This document shows positions 45,808-56,205 of a DNA stretch of 64,000 bases, in pieces; positions within the stretch are counted from its first letter, which is position 1; every line of letters starts with the position of its first letter. This stretch comes from an uncultured bacterium (GTDB lineage Bacteria > Verrucomicrobiota > Lentisphaeria > Victivallales > UBA1829). The stretch lies in NCBI GenBank assembly GCA_902778895.1, contig CACYZF010000010.1:135785-199784 (forward strand). The letters are read 5' to 3'. The notes beneath the pieces are model-generated. The model ran no database searches. It was not told the DNA's origin and was given only the letters and a program-made list of their open reading frames with translations. The position numbers and the translations under genes are program-made.

Positions 45808-45860
45808 AACAATGAAATAAACATAAATCTTTTTCTCCATCCCCGTACAATGAGGTAAAC

Positions 45861-47096
45861 ATGAACATCAATGACACCAACTTCAAATCGTTTCTTTCCG
45901 TCACTTCAAAAGAGAATCTTCTTCACTTTCTGACCAGCCGCAGACACCCGTTTTATCATCACTTCACGAATTTTTCCACACTCGAAAAAAAGCTGAAAGG
46001 CAAATCGTGGGTATTTACCCCGAGCAAAAGCAAAAATGATTACCACGAATACGATTCCAAAAGTGATCGGACTATCCGGGATAATATTTTGTCGACGTCC
46101 TTTTCCTGGGGAGACGAAGACAATATGGCAATGTGGTCAATGTATTGTGTTCCGAGGGAAGACGCGGTAAGGATCACTTTCAACGAACAAGCAATGGAGC
46201 GATGGCTTCAGGTTTTACAGCAAAAAATGGCAAAACCTTGCGACACAGTCTCTCAATGGTTTCAGACATGGGATCGGACCGAAGCGTATCAGGATGGTCC
46301 CGTTCCCGCGCCAGAGAAAACGATGGGGGCAGTCTTCCTGCATGATATCGTTTACTTCCTGGGATATCAAAACGACAGCCCAGAAAACAAACTGTGCTGG
46401 GGTGGCATAGAACAGCCAGCTCAGGACAACATGCTGGTCAATGATATTCGTTATATCCGTGAAATGACCGGTTTTGTCAAAAACAGCGCTTGGAGCTATG
46501 AACAGGAATCAAGGCTGTCCATTTATTTCAATCGCAAGCCGGAACAATCGTATTTGCTTGAGTTCGAGGAAGAAGACTGGGAATATATCCTGTGCAATTC
46601 GCAGATATCGTTCGGCCCCTGGACACCTCTTTTCCGTTTTGAGGAAAGAAAAAGAGAAGTATTGGGCTGGATCAAAAATCCGAAAACAAGAGAGCATTTC
46701 AGTTGCAATATAATGTTGAGAAATAGTTTCTTTTCAGCAAGGGTAAAGATGAGCGATAACAAATATGTAAGATCTCCACGAAAGAAAATCCTGTATTTAT
46801 TGGATGAAACAATACGCCATGCAAACGTTTATCGTTGCGACAGAGAAATGATTCCGGACGGGGGCAGAGCTCAGTTTATCCGCGAAATGCAGCTGCTGGT
46901 CTTTCAAATTGACAACTACAACCAGTATTTCCTTTCAAAAAGGAAAGATCCGTCCAACAAAAAACCATGCAAGAAAGTCGTCACTCTGGTTTCTGAATTC
47001 ATCGAAAAACTGGAATCAAATAGAGATGATCTTGGATATCTATACCCGACTGAAGTCATTGACGAGTTAAAGACTACCTATCTTCAAAACGAATGA
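45861..47096 (+). CDS. DUF2971 domain protein
   Basis: A 411-residue protein of the AT-rich island. The family hallmark is NMAMWSMYCVPREDAVRITF near residues 88-107, preceded by SFSWGDED. A segment around NSAWSYEQESRLSIYFNR is also typical (the region equivalent to WxxEqEwRi). DUF2971 proteins are scattered in bacteria and often found in accessory regions and defence islands, with no known activity. It has its own near-consensus promoter and a GAGGTAA ribosome site 6 nt before the ATG, and it is followed by repeats. No partner gene is adjacent on the same strand. Confidence 0.75.
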   Translation: MNINDTNFKSFLSVTSKENLLHFLTSRRHPFYHHFTNFSTLEKKLKGKSWVFTPSKSKNDYHEYDSKSDRTIRDNILSTSFSWGDEDNMAMWSMYCVPREDAVRITFNEQAMERWLQVLQQKMAKPCDTVSQWFQTWDRTEAYQDGPVPAPEKTMGAVFLHDIVYFLGYQNDSPENKLCWGGIEQPAQDNMLVNDIRYIREMTGFVKNSAWSYEQESRLSIYFNRKPEQSYLLEFEEEDWEYILCNSQISFGPWTPLFRFEERKREVLGWIKNPKTREHFSCNIMLRNSFFSARVKMSDNKYVRSPRKKILYLLDETIRHANVYRCDREMIPDGGRAQFIREMQLLVFQIDNYNQYFLSKRKDPSNKKPCKKVVTLVSEFIEKLESNRDDLGYLYPTEVIDELKTTYLQNE

Positions 47097-47179
47097 AGAA
47101 TGCCGATCATCAGTTCATACTCCTGCGGAAAATCACGGGGCAAAACATCCCTGCATGCAAACATATCAGGAAGATGAAC

Positions 47180-47395
47180 TTGCCGCTTTGCTGGGGGCGG
47201 CTACGCCGCCTCGGTGAACTCGTTTCCACGAGTTCGACTGATTACTTGAACGCGAGACGCGACAAACGTAGTAATAGCAGATAATCTCTGCTGGGCGCGG
47301 CTCGCGGTCAAGCAACCTGATGCCGAACTTGTGCGAGGCTACCGAGGCCCGCGAATGCGGGCCCCTCGGACGCAGCGCGTCCAGCCCGCAAGATC
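47180..47395. repeat. dispersed palindromic repeat family A, copies 7 and 8 (degenerate, opposed)
   Basis: The left part (47180-47273) has CGCTTTGCTGGG, hairpin GGCGGC-TAC-GCCGCC and CGCGAGACGCGA in the inverted order. The right part (47289-47395) has GGCTCGCGGTCAAG, hairpin GGCCCGC-GAAT-GCGGGCC and GGACGC-AGC-GCGTCC. The arms GGCCCGC/GCGGGCC are another complementary variant. No gene is seen in 47097-47399. Confidence 0.75.
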
Positions 47396-47399
47396 CTAT

Positions 47400-48791
47400 C
47401 TATTTCATTTCTTTCAGGAGATCGGCGGCATAGGAATCGCCCTGGGCGGCGGCCTTTTCCAGCCACTTCCGCGCCTCGACTGCATCCTTTTTCACGCCTT
47501 CGCCGTGAAGGTACAGATACCCAAGATTGCGCTGTGCGGCGAAATCGCCAAGCTCCGCCGCTTTCCTGAACCATTCCGCGGCCTGCTCCATGTCCCGGTC
47601 GACACGCACGATCGTGGGCCAAAACCATGGCGTCTCCGACGGCTCGCAATAAGCCATACCGAGCGCCCGCATCGCACGCGCATCCCCCTGATCAGCCGCC
47701 TTCCGATACCATTCGACCGACTCTTTCCATTTCTCAAGCTTTTCCTGATCGACCGGAAGGCTGAATTTAACATTTCCATATCCGCATTCCAGCAACAGAC
47801 CGAGGCAGAACTGCGCGTCCGCGTCTCCCTGTTCCGCGTATTTCCGGAATATCTTCTCGGCTTTTTTCATACGAATGCCTCTATGTCCCCAGGAGTCCGC
47901 ATACATGAATGCCAAACGGAATTCGAGATCGCGTCTCTGCGTCTGCTCCACGGCTGCCTCCAGCCATCTTTCGGCGCTGGCGCGGCTCTTTCTGACCCCG
48001 GCACCCTCGTAATAACATTGGCTGAGCCGAAGCTGCGCGTCGACGTCGGCGTTCTGCGCGGCTTCCATCACCCCATCGAAAACGAACTCATCCATTCCTT
48101 CCGGGAACGGTTTCACGGCCACTTTCAAAGCCGCATCCGTGCCCGGTTCCGTCAAGAGCCCTTTCTCCTTCAGTTCGTCATCCGAAAGCTCGCCCAGGTC
48201 TTCCACCAGGTCCGGGTCCAGAATCATTTCGGTGCTGTATCGCCCGGCCCCCTGCCAGCAAGGATGCGTTTCTCCGGCGGGATATTCGAACGGCGTAAGA
48301 TGAGAGCGGAAATCATCGCCGAAACACACATATACTTCCTTCCCTGCCAGAGGGCCATTCAAGACCGTGGCATAAATGCTTGCACCGTTCTCGAATTCCC
48401 AGAATAAATATCTGTTAGTCCGGAACAGCGTCCCCGGCGCAAGCAAGTAAGAAACAGATTCCCCTTTGGACGATGTCCCGTCGGAATAATACCCGCGCCT
48501 GACTAAAGACCGATAATACTCCTGTTCGTGCCGACGCCCTTCGTCCGCACCTCGCGCCTGCGTCAGGAAAAACGTGTCGTCTATCTCCTTCAGATACAGC
48601 ATGGGCTCCCGGTCCGACGGACAGAAAGTATCAGGCTCCACCTCGCCGTAATCCTTCATCAAATAAACGTGATGACCCTGATATGCTTCGCCGGGCAAGG
48701 ACTTGGCCCAATAGCACGACGACGCGAAAAACGACAATAGCAGGAGCATGCCAGTCAGCAGAAACATGGGCAGACGGGATTTGAATTTCAT
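47400..48791 (-). CDS. Sel1-repeat lipoprotein
   Basis: A 463-residue protein. A lipoprotein signal (LPMFLLTGMLLLLSFFASSC) is followed by about 190 residues without known domain and then roughly five Sel1-like repeats (for example ADVDAQLRLSQCYYEGAGV, GDADAQFCLGLLLECGYG, GDFAAQRNLGYLYLHGEGV). Sel1 proteins are helical scaffolds for protein contacts. I start at ATG 48791, with AAGGA 9 nt upstream, because the signal begins there; the longer frame to 48935 runs over the hepT 3' region. It lies downstream of the MntA/HepT pair on the same strand but with about 75 bp between them. Confidence 0.8.
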   Translation of the reverse strand: MKFKSRLPMFLLTGMLLLLSFFASSCYWAKSLPGEAYQGHHVYLMKDYGEVEPDTFCPSDREPMLYLKEIDDTFFLTQARGADEGRRHEQEYYRSLVRRGYYSDGTSSKGESVSYLLAPGTLFRTNRYLFWEFENGASIYATVLNGPLAGKEVYVCFGDDFRSHLTPFEYPAGETHPCWQGAGRYSTEMILDPDLVEDLGELSDDELKEKGLLTEPGTDAALKVAVKPFPEGMDEFVFDGVMEAAQNADVDAQLRLSQCYYEGAGVRKSRASAERWLEAAVEQTQRRDLEFRLAFMYADSWGHRGIRMKKAEKIFRKYAEQGDADAQFCLGLLLECGYGNVKFSLPVDQEKLEKWKESVEWYRKAADQGDARAMRALGMAYCEPSETPWFWPTIVRVDRDMEQAAEWFRKAAELGDFAAQRNLGYLYLHGEGVKKDAVEARKWLEKAAAQGDSYAADLLKEMK

Positions 48792-48865
48792 CGTATTGCA
48801 TCCTTCTTTTGCCGTTCTGCGAGGGCGGGATATCTCGTTTACGCATGCCCCCTCTGCAAATATAC

Positions 48866-49201
48866 TCAAAGCTCTTTCAGAATTTCCTGTAGATGCTGTT
48901 TCAACGGAGCCAAATCGTTCCGGTAAGCATCCCACATGTATTCCGGGCGGGGCCTTACATAATCATGAATCAGGATGTTTCTCATCCCGATGATGTCGCC
49001 CCAGGGGATTTCCGGGTGTTTTGCCTAAAGCGCATCGGAAACCCTGTTGGCGGCTTCCCCGAGGATCGCGAAGTTGAAGGACATGGCATCCAGCAGAAGC
49101 CTTGATTGAAAGAATTCCTCTTTGGAAACGTCTTTCATCGCGTCCTCAATGCGGGCGATGCCCTGAATCATGTGTTCGATCCTGTCACGGTCACTTGTCA
49201 T
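48866..49201 (-). pseudogene. hepT: HepT-like HEPN toxin (DUF86) interrupted by an amber stop
   Basis: Starting at ATG 49201 the frame reads a HEPN/DUF86 protein: FQSRLLLDAMSFNFAILGEAANRVSDAL, then TAG at 49027-49025 (codon 59). The same frame continues in perfect register as AKHPEIPWGDIIGMRNILIH with the RX4H active motif (R74, H79 counting the stop) and ends at TGA 48868-48866. A complete protein would be 111 residues, the normal HepT length. HepT is an RNase-type toxin neutralised by AMP transfer from MntA. One base change would restore it. The start overlaps the mntA stop by 4 bp. It may be an inactivated toxin or depend on amber suppression. Confidence 0.85.
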
Positions 49202-49491
49202 AACAGGACCATATCCTTCCTTACATTGGCCGCGAAGGCGTCTTCGGTCAGAGAATCTTCCGGAATCAGGTCGACTTTGCATCCGAGAAGCTTTTGCAGG
49301 TCGTATTGCAGCCCGCCGAGGTCGAACAGGGAAGAATGCGGCTGAAACTCGGCAATGAAATCGACGTCACTGTCGGGCGTCTCCTCCATCCGGGCGCAGG
49401 AACCGAACACATAGACCTTGCCGGCCTTGTGCTTTCTGGCGATCGCATAAATCTCGCTCCTCAAACTCCGGATTCTGTCGAGCTGGCACAT
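49198..49491 (-). CDS. mntA: MntA-type nucleotidyltransferase antitoxin
   Basis: A 97-residue minimal nucleotidyltransferase. The motif GSCARMEETPDSDVDF gives the GSX10DXD active site: G30, S31, D42 and D44. MntA antitoxins block HepT by attaching AMP units to a tyrosine of the toxin. The gene overlaps hepT by 4 bp (ATGA), the standard order for the pair. GGAG lies about 7 nt before the ATG. It appears intact while its toxin frame is interrupted. Confidence 0.88.
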   Translation of the reverse strand: MCQLDRIRSLRSEIYAIARKHKAGKVYVFGSCARMEETPDSDVDFIAEFQPHSSLFDLGGLQYDLQKLLGCKVDLIPEDSLTEDAFAANVRKDMVLL

Positions 49492-49576
49492 TGTTTTTCT
49501 CCTGATTAAGAAGAATTCTTTCGATTCATTATCTATAATTTACGACCGGAACAGGAAAAAGTCAAATCGGTTTCCG

Positions 49577-49620
49577 AACAAAAATGAAGGGGCCGGAATC
49601 CTCAACAGAGTTCCGGCCCC
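49577..49620 (-). terminator. rho-independent terminator of pnp
   Basis: GGGGCCGGAA (49589-49598) and TTCCGGCCCC (49611-49620) are perfect arms. On the minus strand they are followed by TTCATTTTTG. Confidence 0.85.
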
Positions 49621-49668
49621 GTGAGGGCAAGCCCTCAACTGCAATAGTGCGCGGCTACGCTCGCGCAC
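49621..49668. repeat. family B composite repeat after pnp
   Basis: GTGAGGGC-AA-GCCCTCA hairpin, then ACTGCAATA, then GTGCGCG / CGCGCAC arms around GCTACGCT. It has the same two-part order as 13682-13734. Confidence 0.8.
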
Positions 49669-49680
49669 AACAAATCTGGC

Positions 49681-51801
49681 TTAATTCTTCTTGCCGTCGA
49701 GCTCTTCGAGGGCGGCCTTGCGGCTGAGACGGATCTTGCCGCTACGGTCGATGTCGACAACCTTCACGCTCACGACGTCGCCTTCCTTGCAGATGTCGGT
49801 AACGTTCGCGACGCGGTAGTTCGCCATCTCGGAGATGTGGAGCAGGCCGTCCTGGCCGGGCAGGATCTCGACGAACGCGCCGAAGTCCTTGACGGTCTTG
49901 ACGACGCCGCGGTAGATCTTGCCGATCTCGGCCTCGGCGGTGTAGAACTGGATCTTGCGCTTGACCTCTTCGAGGACGTCCTTGTTCGCGGCGAGGATGC
50001 TGACGGAGCCGTCGTCCGCGATGTCGACCTGCGACTGCGTGGACTCGGTGATTTCCTTGATGTTCTTGCCGCCGGTGCCGATGAGGGCGCCGATCTTGTC
50101 CGGGTTGATGTGGATGACTTCCATCTGCGGGGCGCGCGGGCTGACCTCGGGACGCGGCGCGGCGATGCAGTCGCGGACGACCTTGTGGATCTCGGCGCGC
50201 GCGGCCTTGTTCTGCTGCATGGCGCGGGCGAGCGTGGCGATCGGGATGCCGGGGAGCTTCAGGTCGAGCTGGAATCCGGTGATGCCTTCCTCGGTGCCGC
50301 AGACCTTGAAGTCCATGTCGCCGAAGTGGTCTTCCGCGCCGATGATGTCGGTGAGGAGAAGTTCCTTGCCGGTGTCGTCGGTCACGAGGCCGCAGGAGAT
50401 GCCCACGACCGGGGACTTGATCGGCACGCCTGCGTCCATCAGGGCGAGCGTGGCGCCGCAGACGGATGCCATGGAGGTGGAGCCGTTCGACGCCATGATC
50501 TCGGAGACGCAGCGGACGGTGTACGGGAAGTCCTTCGGCACGACCTGCGCGACGGAGCGTTCGGCGAGGTTGCCGTGTCCGATCTCGCGGCGGCCGGGGC
50601 CGGCGATGCGGCCGGTTTCGCCCGTGCTGTAGTTCGGGAAGTTGTAGTGCAGGTAGAATCTCTTGACGTTGGTGCCGCCGTAGATTCTGTCGGATTCCTG
50701 GGCGTCCTTCGGGCCGCCGAGGGTGGCGATCACGAGCGCCTGGGTCTCGCCGCGCTGGAAGAGCGCGCTGCCGTGGACGACGGGGAGCACGCCGACTTCG
50801 GCGGAGAGCGGGCGGATCTGGGTCACGCCGCGGCCGTCGGGGCGGTAGCCCTTCTCGAGGATGGCCTTGCGGATGGTGGCGCGGACGTACTTGTCGAACG
50901 CCATGCCGAGGTAGAAGTTGAAATCCTCTTCGCCGTAGGCTTCGAGGTACTGTTCCTTCAGCTGTTCGGCGCAGAGTTCCTTCAGGGCGGAGAGACCTTT
51001 TTCACGGTCTTCCTTGCCGGGGACGAGGCACGCGGCCTCGATCTTGTCGGAAATGAGCGCGATCATGGCGGCGTTGAAGTCTTCCGGGACGAGATGGAGC
51101 GTGGGCTCCTTCTTCGGACGGCCGACCTTGGCGGCGAGCTCGAGCTGGGCTTCGCACTGCTTCTTCACGATCTCGTTGGCGAAGATCATGGCCTTTTCGA
51201 GCGTTTCCTCGGAGCATTCCTTCGCCTCGCCCTCGATCATGATGACCTTGTCCGGCAGGCCGGCGTAAACGAGCTCGAGCGTGCTCTTTTCCATTTCCTG
51301 GATCGTCGGGTTCGCGATGAACTGGCCGTCAATGCAGCCGACGCGGACGGCGCCGATCGGGCCGCGGAACGGCAGGTCGGAGAGCACGAGCGCGGTGGAC
51401 GCGCCGAGCATGGAGAGCACGTCGCCCTCGTTCACGCCGTCGGCGGAGAGCAGCAGTCCGCAGACCTGGACTTCATCGAAGAAGCCTTCGGGGAAGAGCG
51501 GGCGGATCGGGCGGTCGGCCATGCGGCAGATCAGGATCTCCTTGTCGCTGGGACGGCCTTCGCGCTTGATGTAGCCGCCGGGGAACTTGCCGGCCGCGGA
51601 ATACTTCTCGCGGTAGTCGACCTGCAGCGGGAAGAAGTCCTGGCCTTTCTTGGCCTCGCCGGAGCAGGCGGCGGAGAAGACGATGGTGTCGCCCTGACGG
51701 ACCGTGCAGGAGCCGTTGGCGAGGTGAGCGAGCTTACCGGCTGCCAGCGTGAGGTCGCGGCCCGGTCCGATGTTGATTTTGACTGAAATCTCTTCCAGCA
51801 T
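49681..51801 (-). CDS. pnp: polyribonucleotide nucleotidyltransferase (PNPase)
   Basis: A 706-residue phosphorolytic 3'-5' exoribonuclease of RNA turnover. There are two RNase PH-like halves (first: [21 protein letters not shown]; second: [18 protein letters not shown], with [14 protein letters not shown] [11 protein letters not shown]), a KH domain ([15 protein letters not shown]) and a C-terminal S1 domain ([21 protein letters not shown]). The ATG at 51801 has AAGGAGG 8 nt upstream. It follows rpsO in the classical order but after an unusually long 405-bp spacer, and ends at a strong terminator. Confidence 0.96.
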   Translation of the reverse strand: MLEEISVKINIGPGRDLTLAAGKLAHLANGSCTVRQGDTIVFSAACSGEAKKGQDFFPLQVDYREKYSAAGKFPGGYIKREGRPSDKEILICRMADRPIRPLFPEGFFDEVQVCGLLLSADGVNEGDVLSMLGASTALVLSDLPFRGPIGAVRVGCIDGQFIANPTIQEMEKSTLELVYAGLPDKVIMIEGEAKECSEETLEKAMIFANEIVKKQCEAQLELAAKVGRPKKEPTLHLVPEDFNAAMIALISDKIEAACLVPGKEDREKGLSALKELCAEQLKEQYLEAYGEEDFNFYLGMAFDKYVRATIRKAILEKGYRPDGRGVTQIRPLSAEVGVLPVVHGSALFQRGETQALVIATLGGPKDAQESDRIYGGTNVKRFYLHYNFPNYSTGETGRIAGPGRREIGHGNLAERSVAQVVPKDFPYTVRCVSEIMASNGSTSMASVCGATLALMDAGVPIKSPVVGISCGLVTDDTGKELLLTDIIGAEDHFGDMDFKVCGTEEGITGFQLDLKLPGIPIATLARAMQQNKAARAEIHKVVRDCIAAPRPEVSPRAPQMEVIHINPDKIGALIGTGGKNIKEITESTQSQVDIADDGSVSILAANKDVLEEVKRKIQFYTAEAEIGKIYRGVVKTVKDFGAFVEILPGQDGLLHISEMANYRVANVTDICKEGDVVSVKVVDIDRSGKIRLSRKAALEELDGKKN

Positions 51802-52206
51802 ATGGTACCTCCTTGAGGTGGTTTGTTGCCTCAGGAGCCTGCATGTCCCCGAATGGATTATCGGTCTGGTTGCCCGCGTGGAACCGCGGTATCAGCCTCC
51901 GCACCCGGACTGGATCGCTGTCCATGTCGGGAGCTGATAACGTCAATTCCACACCGGCCGCCGGAGAAAGGTGCATCCATTCAGTTTCAGGGCTCGCGGT
52001 CGCTTCGTTTTCACGGAGCAGGTGAGCGTGGCTCCTGTCGGCGGGTTTGGATTGGTTGTCTGCCTCGCTTCAGCTGAAAAACAGCCGGTTTGATGTGCGC
52101 GGCAAACGTTTCGGTTAAGGGTTATAATACACAAAATGGCCGCATCCCCGAGTTCAGCCCGGGAACGCAACCATTTGCGTGTGTCGATTCAAAGAGCAGC
52201 GTGCTG
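51802..52206 (-). other. 405-bp rpsO-pnp spacer, probable pnp leader
   Basis: No gene is seen on either strand. Close to pnp, TGAGG and CCTCA can pair across about 10 nt just before the AAGGAGG site, which would place the ribosome site near a hairpin. GC-rich inverted stretches occur around 51870-51900 (ACCGCGG / CCACGCGG-like). A TATAAT is present on the plus strand at 52123 but has no good -35. PNPase leaders in other bacteria are structured and autoregulated through RNase cleavage, so a similar role is possible but not shown. Confidence 0.4.
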
Positions 52207-52476
52207 TCACTTCTGGCCGCGGATACCGAGTTCGGCGGCGAGGGAGAGATAGCGCTCGTGGTTCTCTTTGGAAAGGTACTTCAGCAGGCGTTTGCGGCGG
52301 TTGACCATGGCCATGAGGCCGAAGCGGGAGCTGTTGTCCTTCTTGTGAGAACGCATGTGGTCGGTGAGTTCGGCGATCTTGGTGCTGAGCACGGCAATCT
52401 GAACCTCGGGGGATCCGACATCGCCCTCGTGGCGGGCGTATTTCTGCATGATCGCGGTTTTAGTTTCTTTTTCCAT
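52207..52476 (-). CDS. rpsO: 30S ribosomal protein S15
   Basis: An 89-residue ribosomal protein that binds 16S rRNA helix junctions early in 30S assembly. The typical core is VGSPEVQIAVLSTKIAELTDH, then HKKDNSSRFGLMAMVNRRKR and YLSKENHERYLSLAAELGIR. Length is exactly that of the family. It is divergent from gpmI and shares the gap with it; pnp is downstream on the same strand. Confidence 0.97.
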   Translation of the reverse strand: MEKETKTAIMQKYARHEGDVGSPEVQIAVLSTKIAELTDHMRSHKKDNSSRFGLMAMVNRRKRLLKYLSKENHERYLSLAAELGIRGQK

Positions 52477-52522
52477 TGAATTCCATTCCTGTTTCGGGGA
52501 TTAAAACGAATTTTATCCTTTT

Positions 52523-52550
52523 AAGATACATGCCTTTTCGGAAAATGCAA
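52523..52550 (-). promoter_or_regulatory. sigma-70 promoter of rpsO
   Basis: On the minus strand TTGCAT (52550-52545), 16-bp spacer, TATCTT (52528-52523), about 47 nt before the ATG. Confidence 0.65.
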
Positions 52551-52634
52551 GCGCGATTCGCTTTTTTTTGCCATTTTTCATCCGTCCGGGCGCGTCCCAC
52601 GGCTGCCCCGGAACGAAATATTTCCGCTTCCCGC

Positions 52635-52663
52635 TTGCATCGGCCCGCCTCGCGTGGTATATT
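52635..52663 (+). promoter_or_regulatory. sigma-70 promoter of gpmI
   Basis: TTGCAT (52635-52640), 17-bp spacer, TATATT (52658-52663), about 80 nt before the ATG. Confidence 0.7.
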
Positions 52664-52745
52664 AATAGGTTATGATTCTTTCAACCAAAAACGAACGCGT
52701 CCGCCGCGAAAGAACGGCGGCGCACCAACCTTCAGGAGTTTTCCC

Positions 52746-54395
<1,650 letters not shown>

Positions 54396-54408
54396 TTTAA
54401 CATAAATC

Positions 54409-54465
54409 CCGGAGCGGACGCGGCGGCTTCCCCCTCCCGTCTCCGCTCCGGCTCCAATCTTTTTC
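54409..54465 (+). terminator. probable rho-independent terminator of gpmI
   Basis: CCGGAGCGGA (54409-54418) and TCCGCTCCGG (54442-54451) are perfect arms, with a TCTTTTTCT tract from 54458. Confidence 0.65.
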
Positions 54466-54494
54466 TGTTCAAACCAGTTCCGGCATCTCCCCCC

Positions 54495-55508
54495 ATGCGT
54501 TCCCTCATTCTGATCGACTCCTACGCGCAGATCTTCCGCGGATACTTCGCGGTCCGCGTGCTCACGTCCCACGACGGCACGCCGACCAACGCGGTCTTCG
54601 CGATGGCGAAGTTCCTGCTCAAACTCCACGCCGACTACCCCGTCGACGCGTTCGACGGCGCGTTCGTCTTCGACCTCGGGAAACCCGCGCACAGGCTGGA
54701 GCTCGCCCCGGACTACAAGGCGAACCGTCCGCCCGCGCCGCCCGACCTGAACGCGCAGGTCCCGATCATTCGCGACCTGATCCGGGCGTTCGGCTGGCCG
54801 CTCTTCGAACAGCAGGCGTGGGAGGCGGACGACCTCATTTCCGCGCTCGCGAACGCGTTTTCCGAACGCGAAATCCGCATCATCTCGGCGGACAAGGACC
54901 TCGCCCAGCTCGTCAACGGCCGCGTCGCCATGCTCGTTCCCTCCCGCACCGGGACCGGATTCGAACTGCGCGACGAAGCCGCCGTGCTCGAAAAGTTCGG
55001 CGTGCCGCCGTCCGGCATCATCGACTACCTCGCGCTCGTCGGCGACACGGCCGACAACATCCCCGGCATCGAAGGCGTCGGCCCGAAGACCGCCGCGAAG
55101 CTCATTTCCGAATGCGGCTCCATCGACGCCATCCTCGCGAATCCCGCCGCCGTCGCCAGCGAAAACCTCCGGCGCAAGCTCGTGGACGGCGCGGAACACC
55201 TCCGCAAAAACCAGGCTCTGGTCCGCCTGCTGCACGAACCTCCGGAGGGCGCATCCTGGTCCGACGCCATGCTCGAACGCACCGCGCCGGATTTCCGCCG
55301 CATCCGCGAGCTTGCCGTCAAACTGGATTTGAACAGCGTCATCCGCGACCTCGACAAAATCGCGCCGGAAAGCGCGTTCGAGGTTGCGTCCGGGGATTCC
55401 GACGACCTCTTCTCCGCCGCAGCCGCCGCAAAACCGGAACCTGCTCCCGCCGCCGGAAAAGCCCCGGAGAAAAAGCCCGCGTCCGATCAAATGGAGTTCG
55501 ATTTCTGA
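54495..55508 (+). CDS. stand-alone 5'-3' exonuclease (FEN / Pol I N-terminal type)
   Basis: A 337-residue flap-type nuclease like Xni or the 5' nuclease domain of DNA polymerase I. Metal-binding acidic residues are in LILIDSYAQIFRGYF, YKANRPP, WEADDLISALAN and ISADKDLAQL, followed by the helix-hairpin-helix GIEGVGPKTAAKLI. It would remove flaps or RNA primers. After residue 300 comes a disordered Ala/Pro/Lys tail that ends in QMEFDF, which looks like a hexapeptide sliding-clamp-binding motif. yggS starts 1 nt after the stop. Confidence 0.88.
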   Translation: MRSLILIDSYAQIFRGYFAVRVLTSHDGTPTNAVFAMAKFLLKLHADYPVDAFDGAFVFDLGKPAHRLELAPDYKANRPPAPPDLNAQVPIIRDLIRAFGWPLFEQQAWEADDLISALANAFSEREIRIISADKDLAQLVNGRVAMLVPSRTGTGFELRDEAAVLEKFGVPPSGIIDYLALVGDTADNIPGIEGVGPKTAAKLISECGSIDAILANPAAVASENLRRKLVDGAEHLRKNQALVRLLHEPPEGASWSDAMLERTAPDFRRIRELAVKLDLNSVIRDLDKIAPESAFEVASGDSDDLFSAAAAAKPEPAPAAGKAPEKKPASDQMEFDF

Positions 55509-55509
55509 C

Positions 55510-56205
55510 ATGAATACCATCCGCGAACATCTCGAATCCGTACGGGAGCAGATCGCCGCCGCCGAAAGCGCGGCCGGACGCCCCGCGGGCTCCGTCCGTC
55601 TCCTCGCCGTGTCCAAGACCTTCCCCGCCGAAGACGTCGCCGAGGCGTTCGCGTGCGGCCAGACGTGTTTCGGCGAGAACCGCGTGCAGGAACTCGCCTC
55701 GAAGGTCCCCGCCCTGCCCGGCACGATCGAATGGCATCTGATCGGCTCGCTCCAGTCGAACAAGGCCGCGAAGGCCGCCGCGCTCGCGAGCTGGATCCAC
55801 TCCGTCGACTCCGAAAAACTCGTACGGAAGATCTCCGCCGCAGCGGATTCGCTCGGAAAAACCGTCAACATCCTGTTCGAGGTCAATTCCGGCGAGGAGA
55901 ACAAGACCGGATTCCGTTCCGCCGACGACCTCCGTGCCTCGCTGGAGGCCGCGCTCGCGCTCCCCGGTATTCAGGTCCGCGGCCTGATGACCATGGCTCC
56001 GCTCGGGTCCGACGAAACGACGCTGCACCGCGTGTTCGCCTCGCTCCGCGCGCAACGTGACGCGCTCGAACAGGAATTCGGCGTCAAGTTGCCCGAACTC
56101 TCCATGGGCATGAGCGGCGACTTCCGCGAAGCCATTGCCGAGGGCGCGACCATCGTCCGCATCGGCACCGCCATCTTCGGCGGGAGGCAAAGCCTCCTGA
56201 AGTAG
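55510..56205 (+). CDS. yggS: YggS/PROSC family pyridoxal-phosphate homeostasis protein
   Basis: A 231-residue PLP-binding TIM-barrel protein that buffers the cofactor in the cytosol. The PLP lysine is K36 in RLLAVSKTFP. Other hallmarks are FGENRVQELASKV, EWHLIGSLQSNK, FEVNSGEENKTGF, GLMTMAP and LSMGMSGDFREAIAEGAT. The ATG at 55510 is one base after the stop of the exonuclease gene, so they are coupled. The frame can be opened further upstream, but that would overlap the exonuclease. Length is standard. Confidence 0.95.
   Translation: MNTIREHLESVREQIAAAESAAGRPAGSVRLLAVSKTFPAEDVAEAFACGQTCFGENRVQELASKVPALPGTIEWHLIGSLQSNKAAKAAALASWIHSVDSEKLVRKISAAADSLGKTVNILFEVNSGEENKTGFRSADDLRASLEAALALPGIQVRGLMTMAPLGSDETTLHRVFASLRAQRDALEQEFGVKLPELSMGMSGDFREAIAEGATIVRIGTAIFGGRQSLLK

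Noticed and set aside
51870..51910. T-box-like ACCGCGG sequence in the pnp leader
   Set aside because: It lacks the conserved T-box sequence and specifier loop, and pnp is not an aminoacylation gene.
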